Assembly (NCBI RefSeq): GCF_016808095.1
Contig: NC_068971.1
Coordinates: 12,970,501-13,034,500, forward strand
Direction of reading: 5' to 3'
Origin: Vigna angularis
Taxonomy: Eukaryota; Streptophyta; Magnoliopsida; Fabales; Fabaceae
Length of the DNA stretch: 64,000 nt
Positions 12,721 through 24,885 of this stretch are shown here, in pieces (the stretch's first letter is position 1; each line of letters starts with the position of its first letter). Made by a program: the position numbers and the translations under genes. The notes under the pieces are model-generated. The model saw only the letters and a program-made list of their open reading frames with translations, searched no databases and was not told the origin of the DNA.

Positions 12721-12789
12721 GACAACATTGAGGAGTATGTGATCCATACAATGAGCAGATTGTAAGGTTTGCTTCCGAACGGGTTGACA

Positions 12790-13075
12790 CCCGAAGGTAC
12801 GCGGATTTACGAACCAAGATGGGTACCGAACGGGACAACAAGGAGCTCAAGGTAAGGTTCCTTCTTGTGGAGGCGAATACCTTCTACAACATGTTGATCA
12901 AACAGTTATGCCTCAACGCTTTCGAGGCAATCATCTTCACCCCCACCTCGCCATGAAGTTCCCTACAGAGAGAGGAACGGTCTATACGGTCCACGTGGAC
13001 CTTAAGAATACCAAAAAATGTTATGCAGTTGGGCTGAGAATGGAACCTTATGTTCCATTGAGGAAGGTCAAATGG
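12790..13075 (+). pseudogene. Ty3/gypsy protease C-terminal remnant
   Basis: The stretch ELKVRFLLVEANTFYN (about 12850-12895), then LNAFEAII and, in another frame, HLAMKFPTERGTVYTVHVDLK and CYAVGLRMEPY (12945-13050) are the signature of the retropepsin C-terminus leading into pol in Tat-like elements. The catalytic D-T/S-G region is not visible upstream and the frame shifts at least once. Pol does not follow. Confidence 0.65.
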
Positions 13076-13095
13076 TTAGAGTGGTCATGGTCGAT

Positions 13096-15207
13096 CTAGT
13101 TGTTGATCACGCCGATCACCTCCAACTCAGCCGACGTTATTCGAGTCTTATGCCACGAGGTCAACCTTGCGAGATCTTTGGTCCAATACAGAGGAAACTT
13201 AAATCGATCATCCTCATTGAAAAACTTTGACCAATCGGCTTCCATTATTAGAACCTTGAAAAACTTAAGTTTAATCATTCTCGTAATTCCTATTTATGTT
13301 GGGTTTTCTCAAATAGGTCACTTTAATATTTTTTTTCCAATTGGGTCCCTAAAAGTGAAAAATTGTAACAATTGGCTCCTTGCAGTTAAATTGGGTTAAC
13401 AGGGTTAACTTTCAAGTGACGTGTCAGTGTGAGGTGGATTAATTTAATAAGCAGAGCCTTTTAGGTGGAAAATGTTTAATAAAAAAATTTTAAAAAAAGG
13501 ATTATCATCCATTACGATGAAGCACCACCCAGAAATCTTCTTTCTTGTGCATCACCCAAAAATCTTTTTCCATGTGCATCAAGCCTGTAAAAGGAAACCC
13601 AAAAATCAACCCCAAATTACGATGAATCACACCTCACAACAAAACTGTAGAGAAATCTCAAATTTCACAAACTCTGGAACCCTAATCGCAATCTACCCCA
13701 AATCGCCTAATTTGAATCTCCATGCATCATTGCGAAACCTAGACGTGAGCCATTGCTATTTGCCCAACAGAAAACCCAAATTCGCATTCGCCTTCAACCT
13801 TACTGATTCGCACCTCCACCATCTTTGTGATGTAAACCCATTAGCGTCGTTGCGATTCGCGAACCAACTTCACCATGATGTGTGATGTTGCATCTTCTCC
13901 TCCTTTGTCAATCGCAAGCAACCTACAAAATATCAAAATAGAAACCCATATTAAAATCACAACCTCTATCGGGATGAACCCTAATTGCGAAATCCAATTC
14001 ACACGACCATCTTCCATGGCCATCATCTTCTCTTTCGTTCGTGACCCTTCCATTTTCGAAGATCTTAGGGTTGGGCCTTCGAAGATTTCCTTGGTTAATA
14101 TTATCGAGGACGATTTTAAAGTTGGTTCCGATTGAGATTCTTGGGGTGCTTTTGTTGTTTGCATGGATTGAATTAACCATCATGCAAGAGACATGAAGAC
14201 TAAAAAAAAGTCCTTCATTATGCTCATTTGTGTTGCTGTTTCACTCACTAGTTCAAATGCTGCTTTAGGGTTTTTTGTCGTCATTGTGCTCTACTTGCTC
14301 CTCAATTTGAGGGAGCTTGAGTGTGCAAGTTTTCCCTTTGGATTTTGCTCATCCAAAACCATCAAGTCTTCTTTGCAGGAAGAAAATGCAAGCTTAATTG
14401 CAGAACCTTTTTTTTTAATCTTTTAATTAAATATTTTTCACCTAAGCGCTCTGCATATGCCACGTCTTTAAATTAATCCACCTCACACTAACACTTCACC
14501 TGAAAGTTAACCCCGTTAGCCCAATTTAACGGTAGGGAGCCAATTACTTCATTTTTTCACTTTTAGGGACCCAACTGGAAAAAAAAATATAAGAAAGAGA
14601 TCTATTTGAAAATATCCAACATAAATAAGGACTACAAGAATGATTAAATAAAAAATTTATTCTTAAACTCCTTATAGGAGACCGAGAACAACTTGAACAA
14701 CCACTTCCCCTGCTTGAATATCAAGGAGGTCCACCCCCGCTTGATATTCGGGTGTGTGCAGAAATAGTGAAGAAAGATGGCTGAAGTGGGAGTGAGGTCG
14801 AGGGTGGCGCAAATAATCGCGAATGCTTGTGTGTATGCGCACCCGTTCAGGTGAAGTTGTGATGATGCCATGTTCAACTCCCTTAGCACACCCCTCTGAA
14901 AGTCTTTGAGTGAGATCTGAATGTACATCTTGTTGAACAGAAAGGCAAACATGATAAAGAAGTCATCACGATTGTCTCCCTTCCCTTGAAACACCCGTTC
15001 GTTCCCCTTGTACACCATCAACTTGATGAAGGAGCCATCCCCAAAAGCCTTTAAGATGCAACTTTGTTCGGCCCAATACTCTAGTTGGTTCTTCATGTGG
15101 AAGAATGTCAAGAAATCACCTATTTCGTGGGACGCCCATTCATAACTAGAGATAATGGGGAGAGTTTGGACAAGCTCCACACCCTGATTGGTTGCGTTGA
15201 TCTCCAC
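13096..15207 (-). pseudogene. Antisense extra ORF of the gypsy element (PF04195-like), split by a MULE
   Basis: On the minus strand an ORF starts at 15207 (MEINATNQGVELV) and runs to the MULE border at about 14650, about 185 codons. Its continuation is recognisable beyond the MULE at 13267-13096 (ADWSKFFNEDDRFKFPLYW). The composition and the terminal FPLYW block resemble the 'putative gypsy type transposon' family (PF04195), which plant Ty3/gypsy elements carry in antisense between pol and the 3' LTR. Function is unknown. The insertion truncates the frame shortly past the MULE border, so this copy is broken. The family assignment is by eye; a profile search would settle it. Confidence 0.6.
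13268..14650. mobile_element. Mutator-like element (MULE), 1383 bp, long TIRs
   Basis: The first ~235 bp (13268-13502) and the last ~235 bp (14412-14650) are inverted copies. Matching landmarks are TTTAATCATTCT, TTTATGTTGG, GGGTCCCTAAAAGTGAAAAA, GGTTAACTTTCA and GTGTGAGGTGGATTAATTTAA. Flanks are 9-bp direct repeats with one mismatch (AAAAACTTA at 13259-13267, AAAAATTTA at 14651-14659), the Mutator target length. No transposase is encoded. The interior has moderately GC-rich open stretches (13472-13885, 14193-14426) of unknown origin that may be captured sequence (Pack-MULE type). Confidence 0.85.
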
Positions 15208-15755
15208 GCCACCAAAAATGAAACTTTTAACCCCAAATCAAGTGGTCTTATTATCATCTACGTTGACATTGCTATCAATTAGACCCTCATCCCGCTTGGT
15301 TAACCCAAAGATAGACGAAGAAATAGATCTCGACACCAATGAAGACGAGGCATCATCATCCCCGACCGTCCCTCCCCAAAAACTCCTCAGACAAATACAA
15401 GTTAACAATTGATATTATTACATGAAGGAAAGAATACCGCTCGGTAGGTAGAGAAGGTTGAAGAGAATGATGAAAATGACAGGGAAGACCCACCCCTATT
15501 TATAACTAACCACCTCCTACCGTCGAGCGATATTCGCCGTTAAATAAAGTGAGATCCCACGACCCAAATCATGCAACCCTATGCATTCTGCCAAGCGTGA
15601 ATCAAGAAGTGTTTCAGGCCTCTTTTCCAACGATCATTTTCTACAAAAGGACGAACGATCTTAAACGCCACTAATACACACTAGATCAAGTAGTTGTGGT
15701 CGCCCATTTTCACAAACCCCTTTGCCAATTATTCCAAGCTTGGGCTTGAGGGGCC

Positions 15756-16201
15756 TGTGTGTCGTATGAATGTCTGATCAGTGGTTTACTGGGTGGTCAA
15801 CTTCTTAACATTTTTAGTCAGCTTCCAAAATTCGAACGATCTTTATTGGAGAGTCAGTCACCGATCAATAAGTCACTTAATGGTTGATCAGGAATGCAAA
15901 TTAAATACGTTTATAGGTAAAACATGTTTATCAACTATTGGGACGTGATTATGTCGATGTTAATTGAAAGCCCATTCCGAAACTTATAAATACAAGTTTA
16001 AAATAAAAAAAGTAGGTAATTATATTTATTGCACGGTTGAGAATTGACTTTGATAATCAAACAATCATCTACTAATTTAAGTATTAAATGTCTTTCCATA
16101 CTATCAAGAAGTATTTGAGTAAAGATTTAGATTGCTAAACAATGAAATGTTATTTAGATTTTAATGTTAAAGACAATTGACATCTATCCACTACCGAAAT
16201 A
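15756..16201 (+). repeat. 3' LTR of the gypsy element
   Basis: It starts TGTGTGTCG after the polypurine tract at about 15745-15755 and ends near CCGAAATA. It aligns with the 5' LTR at 11091-11546 but with many substitutions, mostly C-to-T/G-to-A type, which points to an old insertion. Confidence 0.75.
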
Positions 16202-16800
16202 CCATATAATTGTAATAAGAAGTTTTATCCTATTTTTACATTACATTGAAATTGTTCCATCTTCTTGTATTATAGCATACATGACCAAATTCCAACGGCT
16301 TTCTCCCACTGTATTTGTATTATACATGTATCATCACCAAATTCAAAATATATCACCGATTTAAAGAATAACCTTAATAAAGTAGAAATAATAAAAAGTA
16401 TTTTAAAAATGAAATGTCAGATAACTTAATACAAACATATATATATATATATATATTTTTTTTTTTTTTACTTTTTATAACAGCCATCAGTGTTACATTA
16501 ATTTGTAAAATGCTGATAAATCACACCATATTTTTCCGTGATTCTAATTGTAATGCTCCCACATCCAATTATTTTTCTATTATCATCATTAGTGACGTTA
16601 GGCTTATGTAATAAAATATTACAATATAGTTAACTGTTGTTTTTAAAATAAAGGGAAGAATAGGCTGTCTCATGCAAATTTTCAATTTATTTTTTTTCCC
16701 GTTCCAAAAAAGAAAAGTTTATTAAATTCCCCCAATATTTTTTTTCTCGGTTTGGTTTCACAAAATCGCAATTTGTATCACTCGTTTCCGTTTCCCTTCG
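16202..16800. promoter_or_regulatory. Upstream region of RAPTOR
   Basis: This AT-rich spacer between the gypsy 3' LTR and the RAPTOR leader includes an (AT)n-T(12) tract at 16438-16469. The core promoter should lie in its downstream part, but no TATA box could be assigned confidently. The gypsy LTR ends only about 600 bp before the likely transcript start. Confidence 0.35.
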
Positions 16801-16830
16801 TGGAGAGACAGTGCCTGCCGCCACTGTTCT

Positions 16831-16971
16831 ATGCGCCCCCTTCTTCTTCATCATCGCCATCATCACCTTCTCTACCATCATCATCAACACCACCGCCACC
16901 ATAACCATCACTATCATAGTCTTCAACGTCACCATCACCATCTTCATATTCTTCATCCTGCGAAAAGCTAG
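16831..16971 (+). promoter_or_regulatory. His-rich upstream ORF in the RAPTOR leader
   Basis: An ATG at 16831 opens a frame of 46 codons ending in TAG at 16969-16971, 66 bases before the RAPTOR start. By my count 21 of the 46 residues are histidine, encoded by a CAT/CAC-rich tract, with several Leu and Arg. Whether it lies in the mRNA depends on the transcription start, which cannot be read from the sequence. If it does, scanning ribosomes would meet it first. It may be a chance product of a CAT/CAC microsatellite-like stretch. Confidence 0.45.
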
Positions 16972-17004
16972 GGTTCCCTCCGTGTCAAAACCCTCCGCTA
17001 TTCC

Positions 17005-17019
17005 ATGTACGATCACTGA
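17005..17019 (+). promoter_or_regulatory. Four-codon uORF (MYDH) before RAPTOR
   Basis: ATG at 17005 with TGA at 17017-17019, 18 bases before the RAPTOR ATG. A minimal uORF this close usually favours leaky scanning or limits reinitiation. Confidence 0.4.
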
Positions 17020-17037
17020 GGAGGGTTTCTGATTTGG

Positions 17038-20000
17038 ATGGCATTGGGAGATTTGATGGCCTCTCGCTTTTCACAATCCACTGTTCTCGTCGTTCCCAGC
17101 CAAAACCACCACGACGATTCCACCGCCTCCTCTTCCTCCTCCTCCGTCGCCGTCGTCACAGCCAGTAACAACACTGAAGATGCCGATTTCGCGAACCGCG
17201 GCGACTCTGAAGCCGCCATCGCTAGCAGCAGCGGCAATTACACCGGGAATGGCGCCACCAGCATGGCCTACCTGCCGCAGACTGTGGTCCTCTGCGAGCT
17301 CCGCCACGAAGCCTTCGAGGCCGCCGTCCCCGCCGGCCCCGCCGACAGCGGCCTAGTCTCCAAGTGGCGACCCAAGGATAGGGTCAGTTCAATCGCTCTG
17401 GAAAGTTGGATTCAGTTGTTGTTTGTTAACCTTGTTTGTATTATATGCATTTTGTTATGATGAATCGGTGATTTACGATTTTCGTTAAATAGATATTGGA
17501 AAATTGTGAGTAGTGTGTCGTACTGCGTACATAAATTTGGGAAATGTAGAGAAAAAGGGCGTGTAGGTCAATGCAGTGGCAGCATTGGTGAGTGTGAATG
17601 GATGGCTTTGTTTTACTATGTTTGTGTATGTGATAATGTTGTTCGGGACTTGTCAAGGACGTAAAATGTTTGACCAGTTAAATATTCAGTCTTGTTAAGA
17701 CAGGTCTAGATCCTTTGAAATGCAAAAGTGAAATGCTGAGTGAAACTGAACCAATGATTAATGAGAAAATCGAGTGAGGTCTGTGATGTTTGTGGGTTTT
17801 GATGCGGCTTCTTTCTTTACTACCCAGAGTGCACTGTGTACTTCAGCGGATCTTGAATTTGATCAATTCAAAATAATGATAACGTTATTGTAGTGGACCT
17901 AATTGATACTTGCATTGGGGAAATTTCTTCTATTACTTGTGTGCTTGGTGTTTGATGAATTCTTATTTTGCTAAAGATTTGGCTGTAAAAGTGGATGAAT
18001 TATCCTGGAATTTGCTTGACTGAATTAATGATTTCGTAATGGAGGTGGGAAAGATTGTTTACATGTCTCTTTTTAGGGGACTTGTGTAAATCCTGGTAGC
18101 TTGCATTATGAAGTGGCTTGTTTACATTAAATGAAGGTTGCTAGCTTCTTATATTGGTTGAAATTGCTTTACTCTTGACAGAGGTGGATTTTGGTCTAAG
18201 TGTACGCATGTAAAATTAAGTATATGATTTTTTATAAGGAGCATTGTTAAATTCCAACCCTTTTTAAAAGTGTGAAATAAGCAGTTCACCTTTTGCGTAG
18301 TCTGATTCTTTCAATTTTAAATTGTGTTAGCAGTTTGCCAATGATCTTTAATTATTCCCTTCTTGTTCGTTTTTGGCAACTAGTGCAATTGCATTTTGTT
18401 AAAAAAAAAAGTCGAAGCTTCTTCAACATGAGTAGTTGCTTGACAATTAATCTTCTAAAGGTATAGATAGCATGTCAATTTTGGATATTCTGGCTGTCCG
18501 GCATTTGCTATTTTTCAATCTGTCTTATTACAGCTGTGGATGTAACTTTGGAATGAAGATTGAACGAAGGGGTTGTGCTCTACTCAATAACATATAATTT
18601 CTTTCTGCATTTGAAATAAGGCATGACGAAGTGTGAAATGTATAAATGTGGTTTACTTTTCTGATAAGTTTTATACTGTTGGTTCGATACTTTTTTGGGG
18701 AGAGGGTCGGGTGGAGCTTATTTTTAAAGATAACATTTCTTCTATTTATATAGGATTTCTTGAATAGTAGTCTACCTTTGCAATGGATTTCTGGTGTAAA
18801 TTATATTGATATTTTAACATTTTTCTTCACAATCAGAATATATTTTTTATCGAATTGTCTGTTTCTTCCTCTCAGATGTTTTAAATACTTCTTGAAGATG
18901 TTTATGTTATATCTGTTGTAAGATTTATGCTCCATTTTAACTCTAATTTTGTGGTGCAGATGAAGACAGGATGTGTAGCTCTAGTATTATGTTTGAACAT
19001 TAGTGTGGACCCACCAGATGTAATAAAGATATCTCCTTGTGCTAGAATGGAGTGCTGGATAGGTCTCTTGTTACCTTTCATCTCATTTTATTTAATTGTT
19101 TTCTGTAGTTTGTACTCTCAAGTTGTTTCCTGGATTTGATATCTTTTGCATTACTTTTGCTCATTTCATGTTTGGAAATAGCTTCGGGCTTCTTAATAAT
19201 ATTATATGACTTGTTTTTGTTATTAACTATTTGTTTTTACAAGTTCGTATTTCTGATGTGTGCTGTTTTGCATTTATATTTTATGGATGAACTCTTTGAT
19301 TCATTCTTGTCTTCAGCTTTTTATCCAGCCATTAACTTTTTGATCCCCAGCCTTGTTATTTAGAGTTATTTGCAACTTGTTGATAAAAAATGTAGCTGAA
19401 TGGGTTGAGTAGAATCTTTGTGATACATCAAAACTTTGGAGGCTTGCGACCATGATTAAGCTGCAAACAGTTTTTGATGCTTACCTTGTTCAATATCGCA
19501 GATCCATTTTCTATGGCACCACAAAAGGCATTGGAATCAATTGGAAAAACTTTGAGCAGTCAGTATGAAAGATGGCAACCAAAGGTGGGAATGTTTAACT
19601 GCTTGTTCTCATGTTATGTTTGAAATTGTTTTGTAGTTAACCTTTTTGGGATCTTTATAGGCTCGCTATAAATGTCAACTTGACCCGACAGTGGATGAGG
19701 TGAAGAAACTTTGTACTACTTGTCGGAGATATGCAAAGTCAGAAAGGGTTTTATTCCATTACAATGGGCATGGTGTCCCAAAACCAACAGCTAATGGTGA
19801 AATCTGGGTCTTCAATAAGGTCAATGTTGTATTTTTAGTTCTTGATGCAAGGTAGTTACTTGATAAATCAGATATTGTTCTCTTCATCCTAGCAATGTAA
19901 GCCTTGTTGAAAAAAAGTTGGCGTGGTTGGTTACAAAAATTGCCAGTCAACTTGTTAACTCATCTGAGTTTATTTTCCTACACCCTCAAACCTAGTTAAC

Positions 20001-23000
20001 TCATGTAAACACGAGCATACTTGCTCAAACTAGTGTAAAATCATGAGTTTAGAGTTGATTCAGCAAGATAGTTGAACATTAGAAAAAAACCATAATGACA
20101 CTGGATTTGTTTGTTTCTAGGTCATATTTTATGCTAAACGCATCTATGGAACAATTTTATGGTTCACTGGTTCTCTCTTGCAAGTTTCTGCCTGTTTTAG
20201 GTGCTGATGTTGTGTTCTATTGCAAGAACAAATCTCTCTTGGTGTCTTGCTCAGCTCTGCTCCATTTTGTGTTTCTGATTCTCCTGGACACTTTGCAATG
20301 TCACTTCTGTACCATTTCCTTTCCCTTGTTCAGTTTCATATACAGGGCTGGTGCAAACTACAAATTAGTGGGTTGTGTCATTAGGGCTTGATTTTTTTAG
20401 TCCTCTCTTGCTATTTTGGACAATTGGACCTCAGTTTAAGACCATCAACTTATTTTTTATGTAAAGCATAGGATCTTATATAATCAACTAGAGTAAGGAT
20501 AAAGGGACAATAATATTGAAAAAGTATAAAAAACTTTAAAAAAGTATGTAATATGATCAACTAATGATAATATTACAGTAAAAAATATAAAAGCGTTATT
20601 TATAACATCATATAATATTGAATTATTATGTTATTTGTAAGTTTTTTATTGCTTGAAGTAAAATCTTGCTACTTTGTGAAGCTTTCGTGAGTTTAGATAA
20701 ACTTTGGAGTTTGACTACCTTGTGTGTATAGGTTCTCACCTCTTTAAAAATATGCCGTTATCAATAGAGAAAATAGTATAAAAGATAAAAATGGGAGAAT
20801 GGAAAATGAATGATTCTGTATGTATGAGACAAAGCCATGAATAGAAGCAAAATAGGGTGGCAAAAGTATGAGAATAAAATGGGTAACAAAGCCATTCACT
20901 ATTTAGGCATGATGAATATATTGTATTTTACTTATTTTACTTTCATGCCTTTGCTCAGATTTTTGTCAGCAAGTGCAACAAGGGGTATATTAAGTAGTCA
21001 TAAAAAAAGTAAATAAATATAAATGGTATTTATTTTGTACATGAGAAGAGTTCACAATAATCATTTTGTTAGAAAAGGCAAAAGTTTTTACTCCTGACCT
21101 TACATCGATAATAACTGATAAAAGGTTAAAACTAAACTGGAATTGTATCCTATCGCAAATGCCTTATTAGTTTAACTTTTGCTACTAGATATCATGGGTT
21201 CCAATTGAGTATAAAGCCCTCAGTTACAATATCATGATGAGAATAACTACAAGGCATTCCTATTCTCATTTTCATCATATGTTATGCAGAGTTATACGCA
21301 GTATATCCCATTACCCATCAATGAACTTGATTCTTGGCTGAAGACCCCATCAATTTATGTTTTTGATTGCTCTGCAGCTGGGTTGATTGTGAATTCCTTC
21401 ATTGAGGTATCCACACAAAACCATGTTATTAAATACTTATAAAAAAAATCCAAATGTATTGCTACTGATTTTGTCTTTTTTGGACTGCCAAATTTGTTAC
21501 TGGACTTGTTATTGATAAGCTTCATGAGTGGAGTGCTTCCAACTCCACTGTGTCCCAAAGGGATTGCATTCTGCTTGCAGCATGTGAAGCACACGAGACT
21601 TTGCCTCAGAGTGCAGAATTCCCTGCTGATGTGTTTACATCATGCCTTACAACGCCTATAAAGATGGCATTACGATGGTGAAACTTCTCATTAATTCCTA
21701 CTTAGTTTATCTTGTTTAGAATGTTTAATATGAAACATTGACGTAGGTTTAGCATACATTATTATTATTTTTGTTTAAACATTAGCATTATGCATGAATT
21801 TTGAATGCATTGTGCATGGAGTTCTAAATAATGAACATTTTTGTTACATGAATTGTTTTACATTACCCTCCCAATCTTTAATCTGATTATACTTTCCTAT
21901 ATGTGACCCTTACTTAACTACTTTTATCTAATAGCATTTCATGATGGCAGATTGTATTCATCATAATCCAGAATCATAAATGTCAGTTTTTATCATACAG
22001 TTTCTCCTTAGGAGTATTATTGCGTTTAACTGATTTATTATCTTCAATGTAACTTTTGCAGCTGGACTTTTTGTTAACTACATTAGTTATAGGAGAAAAA
22101 AGCCAGTGATAAAAATGTTTATTTTTACTATGAAATTGATTATATGCCCAACATCTACATTTGCATTACTAACTTAACTGTCCTCATTTTCTCTAGCTCC
22201 TGAACTTTCAAGTGTTGGCAAGTGACAATTGTATATCTCAGCAAACTGGCTCTTGATACCTTTTGTGTGATGTAAATTTTCTCTAGGTTTTGTACACGAT
22301 CATTACTTCGTGAATCACTTGATTATTCACTTATAGACAAGATACCTGGCCGTCCTAATGATCGAAAGACACTTCTAGGTGAATTGAATTGGATCTTTAC
22401 AGCAGTAACTGATACGATTGCCTGGAATGTTCTTCCCCATGGTGGGTCTCAACCCTCACTTTCATTTTCTCTGACTTACTAAATTGCAACAGTTTCTTTT
22501 TAAATTCCAGTTATTTAGCAAGCAATTTTAGTTGGTATCTTTTTATCTTATATTGATAATTATTTTGTCCTGCAGATCTTTTTCAAAGACTGTTCAGACA
22601 GGATTTGCTTGTTGCTAGTCTGTTTCGAAATTTTCTACTTGCTGAGAGAATCATGCGATCTGCAAATTGTTCTCCTGTTTCTCACCCAATGTTACCTCCA
22701 ACCCACCAGCATCATATGTGGTATTGTTGGTGATTATTGTTATGATATTTTTTTGTGTTGCGAAATTTTTAGACAGTTTATGTTTTTTCTCCATACTTCA
22801 GGGATGCATGGGACATGGCTGCTGAGCTGTGCCTCTCTCAACTTCCATCTTTAGTTGAGGATCCTAATGCTGAATTTCAGGTATCTTGAATTCTGGATTT
22901 ATTTTTTGTAATAGCTTTAATGTAGAGTTCGTTCTGGTATTGAATATTAACTAGTAACAATTAGCTAAGGTATTCTGATTTGTTAAGGAATAATTGCAAT

Positions 23001-24833
23001 ACGAAGGATTATGTATGAGTTTTGAGCTTACCTGACGAAGTATGTTATTGTTCTCTATCAGCCTAGTACATTTTTCACTGAGCAGTTGACAGCATTTGAG
23101 GTATGGCTTGACCATGGTTCTGAACATAAGAAACCACCAGAGCAGTTGCCTATAGTTCTTCAGGTGCGATTTATGTTTTTGTCTTTGTTTCTTTTCGAGC
23201 TATTGTGTTGCTTTATAATACTCTTGTTAGGTAGGTTACTTGATTTTTATGAAATCAACTGTCTGTTCCTGTTCCTTATTAACCTTTTGATGGGTAAGTG
23301 TTTCTTATTATTATCCTTATGATAGACATTTGTCTAAATGATGTATGTGTAGTGAGCATCCACTCTCTTAACAATGGGTCTAGCCATATCTAGCTGTAAT
23401 AGCAATGGACATTTTCTGTTTTGTTCATTCAACATACATTACTCTAATTGTCCTAAAATGTTTTTCTGAAAGTGTGTTATGGTCAATTCTTGTCTCAATT
23501 ATTTACTATTCATTTATTTAAGGAACTTTCTTGCAATTTGTTTGACTTGGCAATCATCTTCCTATTTCTTGATTCTATATAGGTTCAGAAATTTCACCCT
23601 TGGATCATTTGCAAAATCACCTTTCAATCGTTCTTACACGCTATTGACTTGAATTAGTTTTTCCTTTTTTTCACAATAAGTATACTTTATACTTCTGGGA
23701 AAATCGATTGCCAGTTGTTTATACCTTTTCCATGCATTGTTCCTGTATCAGGTTTTACTTAGTCAATGCCATCGCTATCGGGCCTTAGTGCTGCTTGGAA
23801 GGTTCCTTGATATGGGGCCATGGGCGGTTGATCTGGTAGTTTTTCTCTAGATTCATTAACTATTGTTCCATTTGTTTTACCTATTTATTTATTTATTTAT
23901 CTGTAAAGGTTTACGAGAACTTAATACCTAGTTTTTAATGTAGGCATTATCTGTTGGAATATTTCCTTATGTTCTAAAGCTATTACAAACAACAACACCA
24001 GAACTACGTCAGATCCTTGTATTCATATGGACAAAGATTCTTGCACTTGACAAGGTAGATTCGGTGGAAAATGAATTCTTTATGTAAATGTCAATTACAT
24101 GTTGGTTTTTAGTTATTTTAGAGATGTAGTTGTTTATTATGGTAGGCATTGAAAAGTATGTGATTGTTTTTTTCAATATTATATTCGACCAAACATGTGT
24201 TAAATCATGTTGAAATTTTGTCTTGGTCAGTGAAGGTTACTTTTACTGTGGTAGTTATTGCAGTATATTCGCTTGCTTTGCATGGTGCTGGATGTGCCAA
24301 GAAAAGTTGAATATGAGAACATTTGAAAAAGATATAGTTTTTTTTTATCCAAAATTAATCTGAACCAAGCATGCATTAAATCAGGTTGAAATTTTGTCTT
24401 ACTCACTGAAGGCTTTTAATCTAGTATTGCACTATATACATTAGCTTTGCATGGGGCTGGACAAGCCAAGAAAAGTAGAAAGATTGAGGAAGAAGATAAG
24501 GAAAATAGGGAAAGAAGCATTTAACCTTTGTTTTGACTAGAAAAGAGGATACATTAAGGGAGGAGGAAGTTTTAAAAATTTTAATTGAGGGAAAACTTTG
24601 GAAGATTTTGGTTTCTTGAAGTTCTTTTTCATGAACTTTCTTTGCGCCCTCTAAACCCTATTTTTATCTTCTGCAATAAAACTTTCAAATTTAAATACAC
24701 GTCTTTCATACTTTTTTTTTTCAAACCAAACATATGTATGGCCATAATGCTATTACTCAATCATCCCATATCCTACTTGTTATAACTATAGAATAAGGAA
24801 CATAACCTATATAATGAAGAATATATAGATTAT

Positions 24834-24885
<52 letters not shown>

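Larger units (their letters stand above)
11091..16201 (+). mobile_element. Non-autonomous Ty3/gypsy LTR retrotransposon (Tat/Ogre-like) with nested MULE
   Basis: Two similar LTRs (11091-11546 and 15756-16201) bound the element. A primer-site-like motif (AGCGCCCACCGTGGG) follows the 5' LTR at about 11551, and a polypurine tract (CTTGAGGGGCC) precedes the 3' LTR. Internally there is gag (11590-12720), a protease C-terminal remnant (12790-13060), then the end of an antisense ORF, with no RT, RNase H or integrase between. A MULE (13268-14650) sits in the antisense ORF. The flanking 5-mers (TAATA and CCATA) do not match perfectly, so the exact ends are uncertain by a few bases. An antisense extra ORF before the 3' LTR is a known trait of some plant Ty3/gypsy elements. 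Confidence 0.85.

Noticed and set aside
16811..17032. 73-residue frame in the RAPTOR leader beginning with GTG
   Set aside because: It has no ATG start and reads a CAT/CAC-rich tract in an Ile/Thr frame; the ATG-started His-rich frame at 16831 is the only plausible long uORF.
16687..17307. Minus-strand frames across the RAPTOR leader and first exon
   Set aside because: Low-complexity Met/Val/Glu runs opposite His- and Ser-rich sequence; exon 1 of RAPTOR explains the region.
19136..20391. Hydrophobic small frames in RAPTOR introns 2 and 4
   Set aside because: T-rich plant introns commonly give Phe/Leu-rich frames; no conservation or start context supports them.
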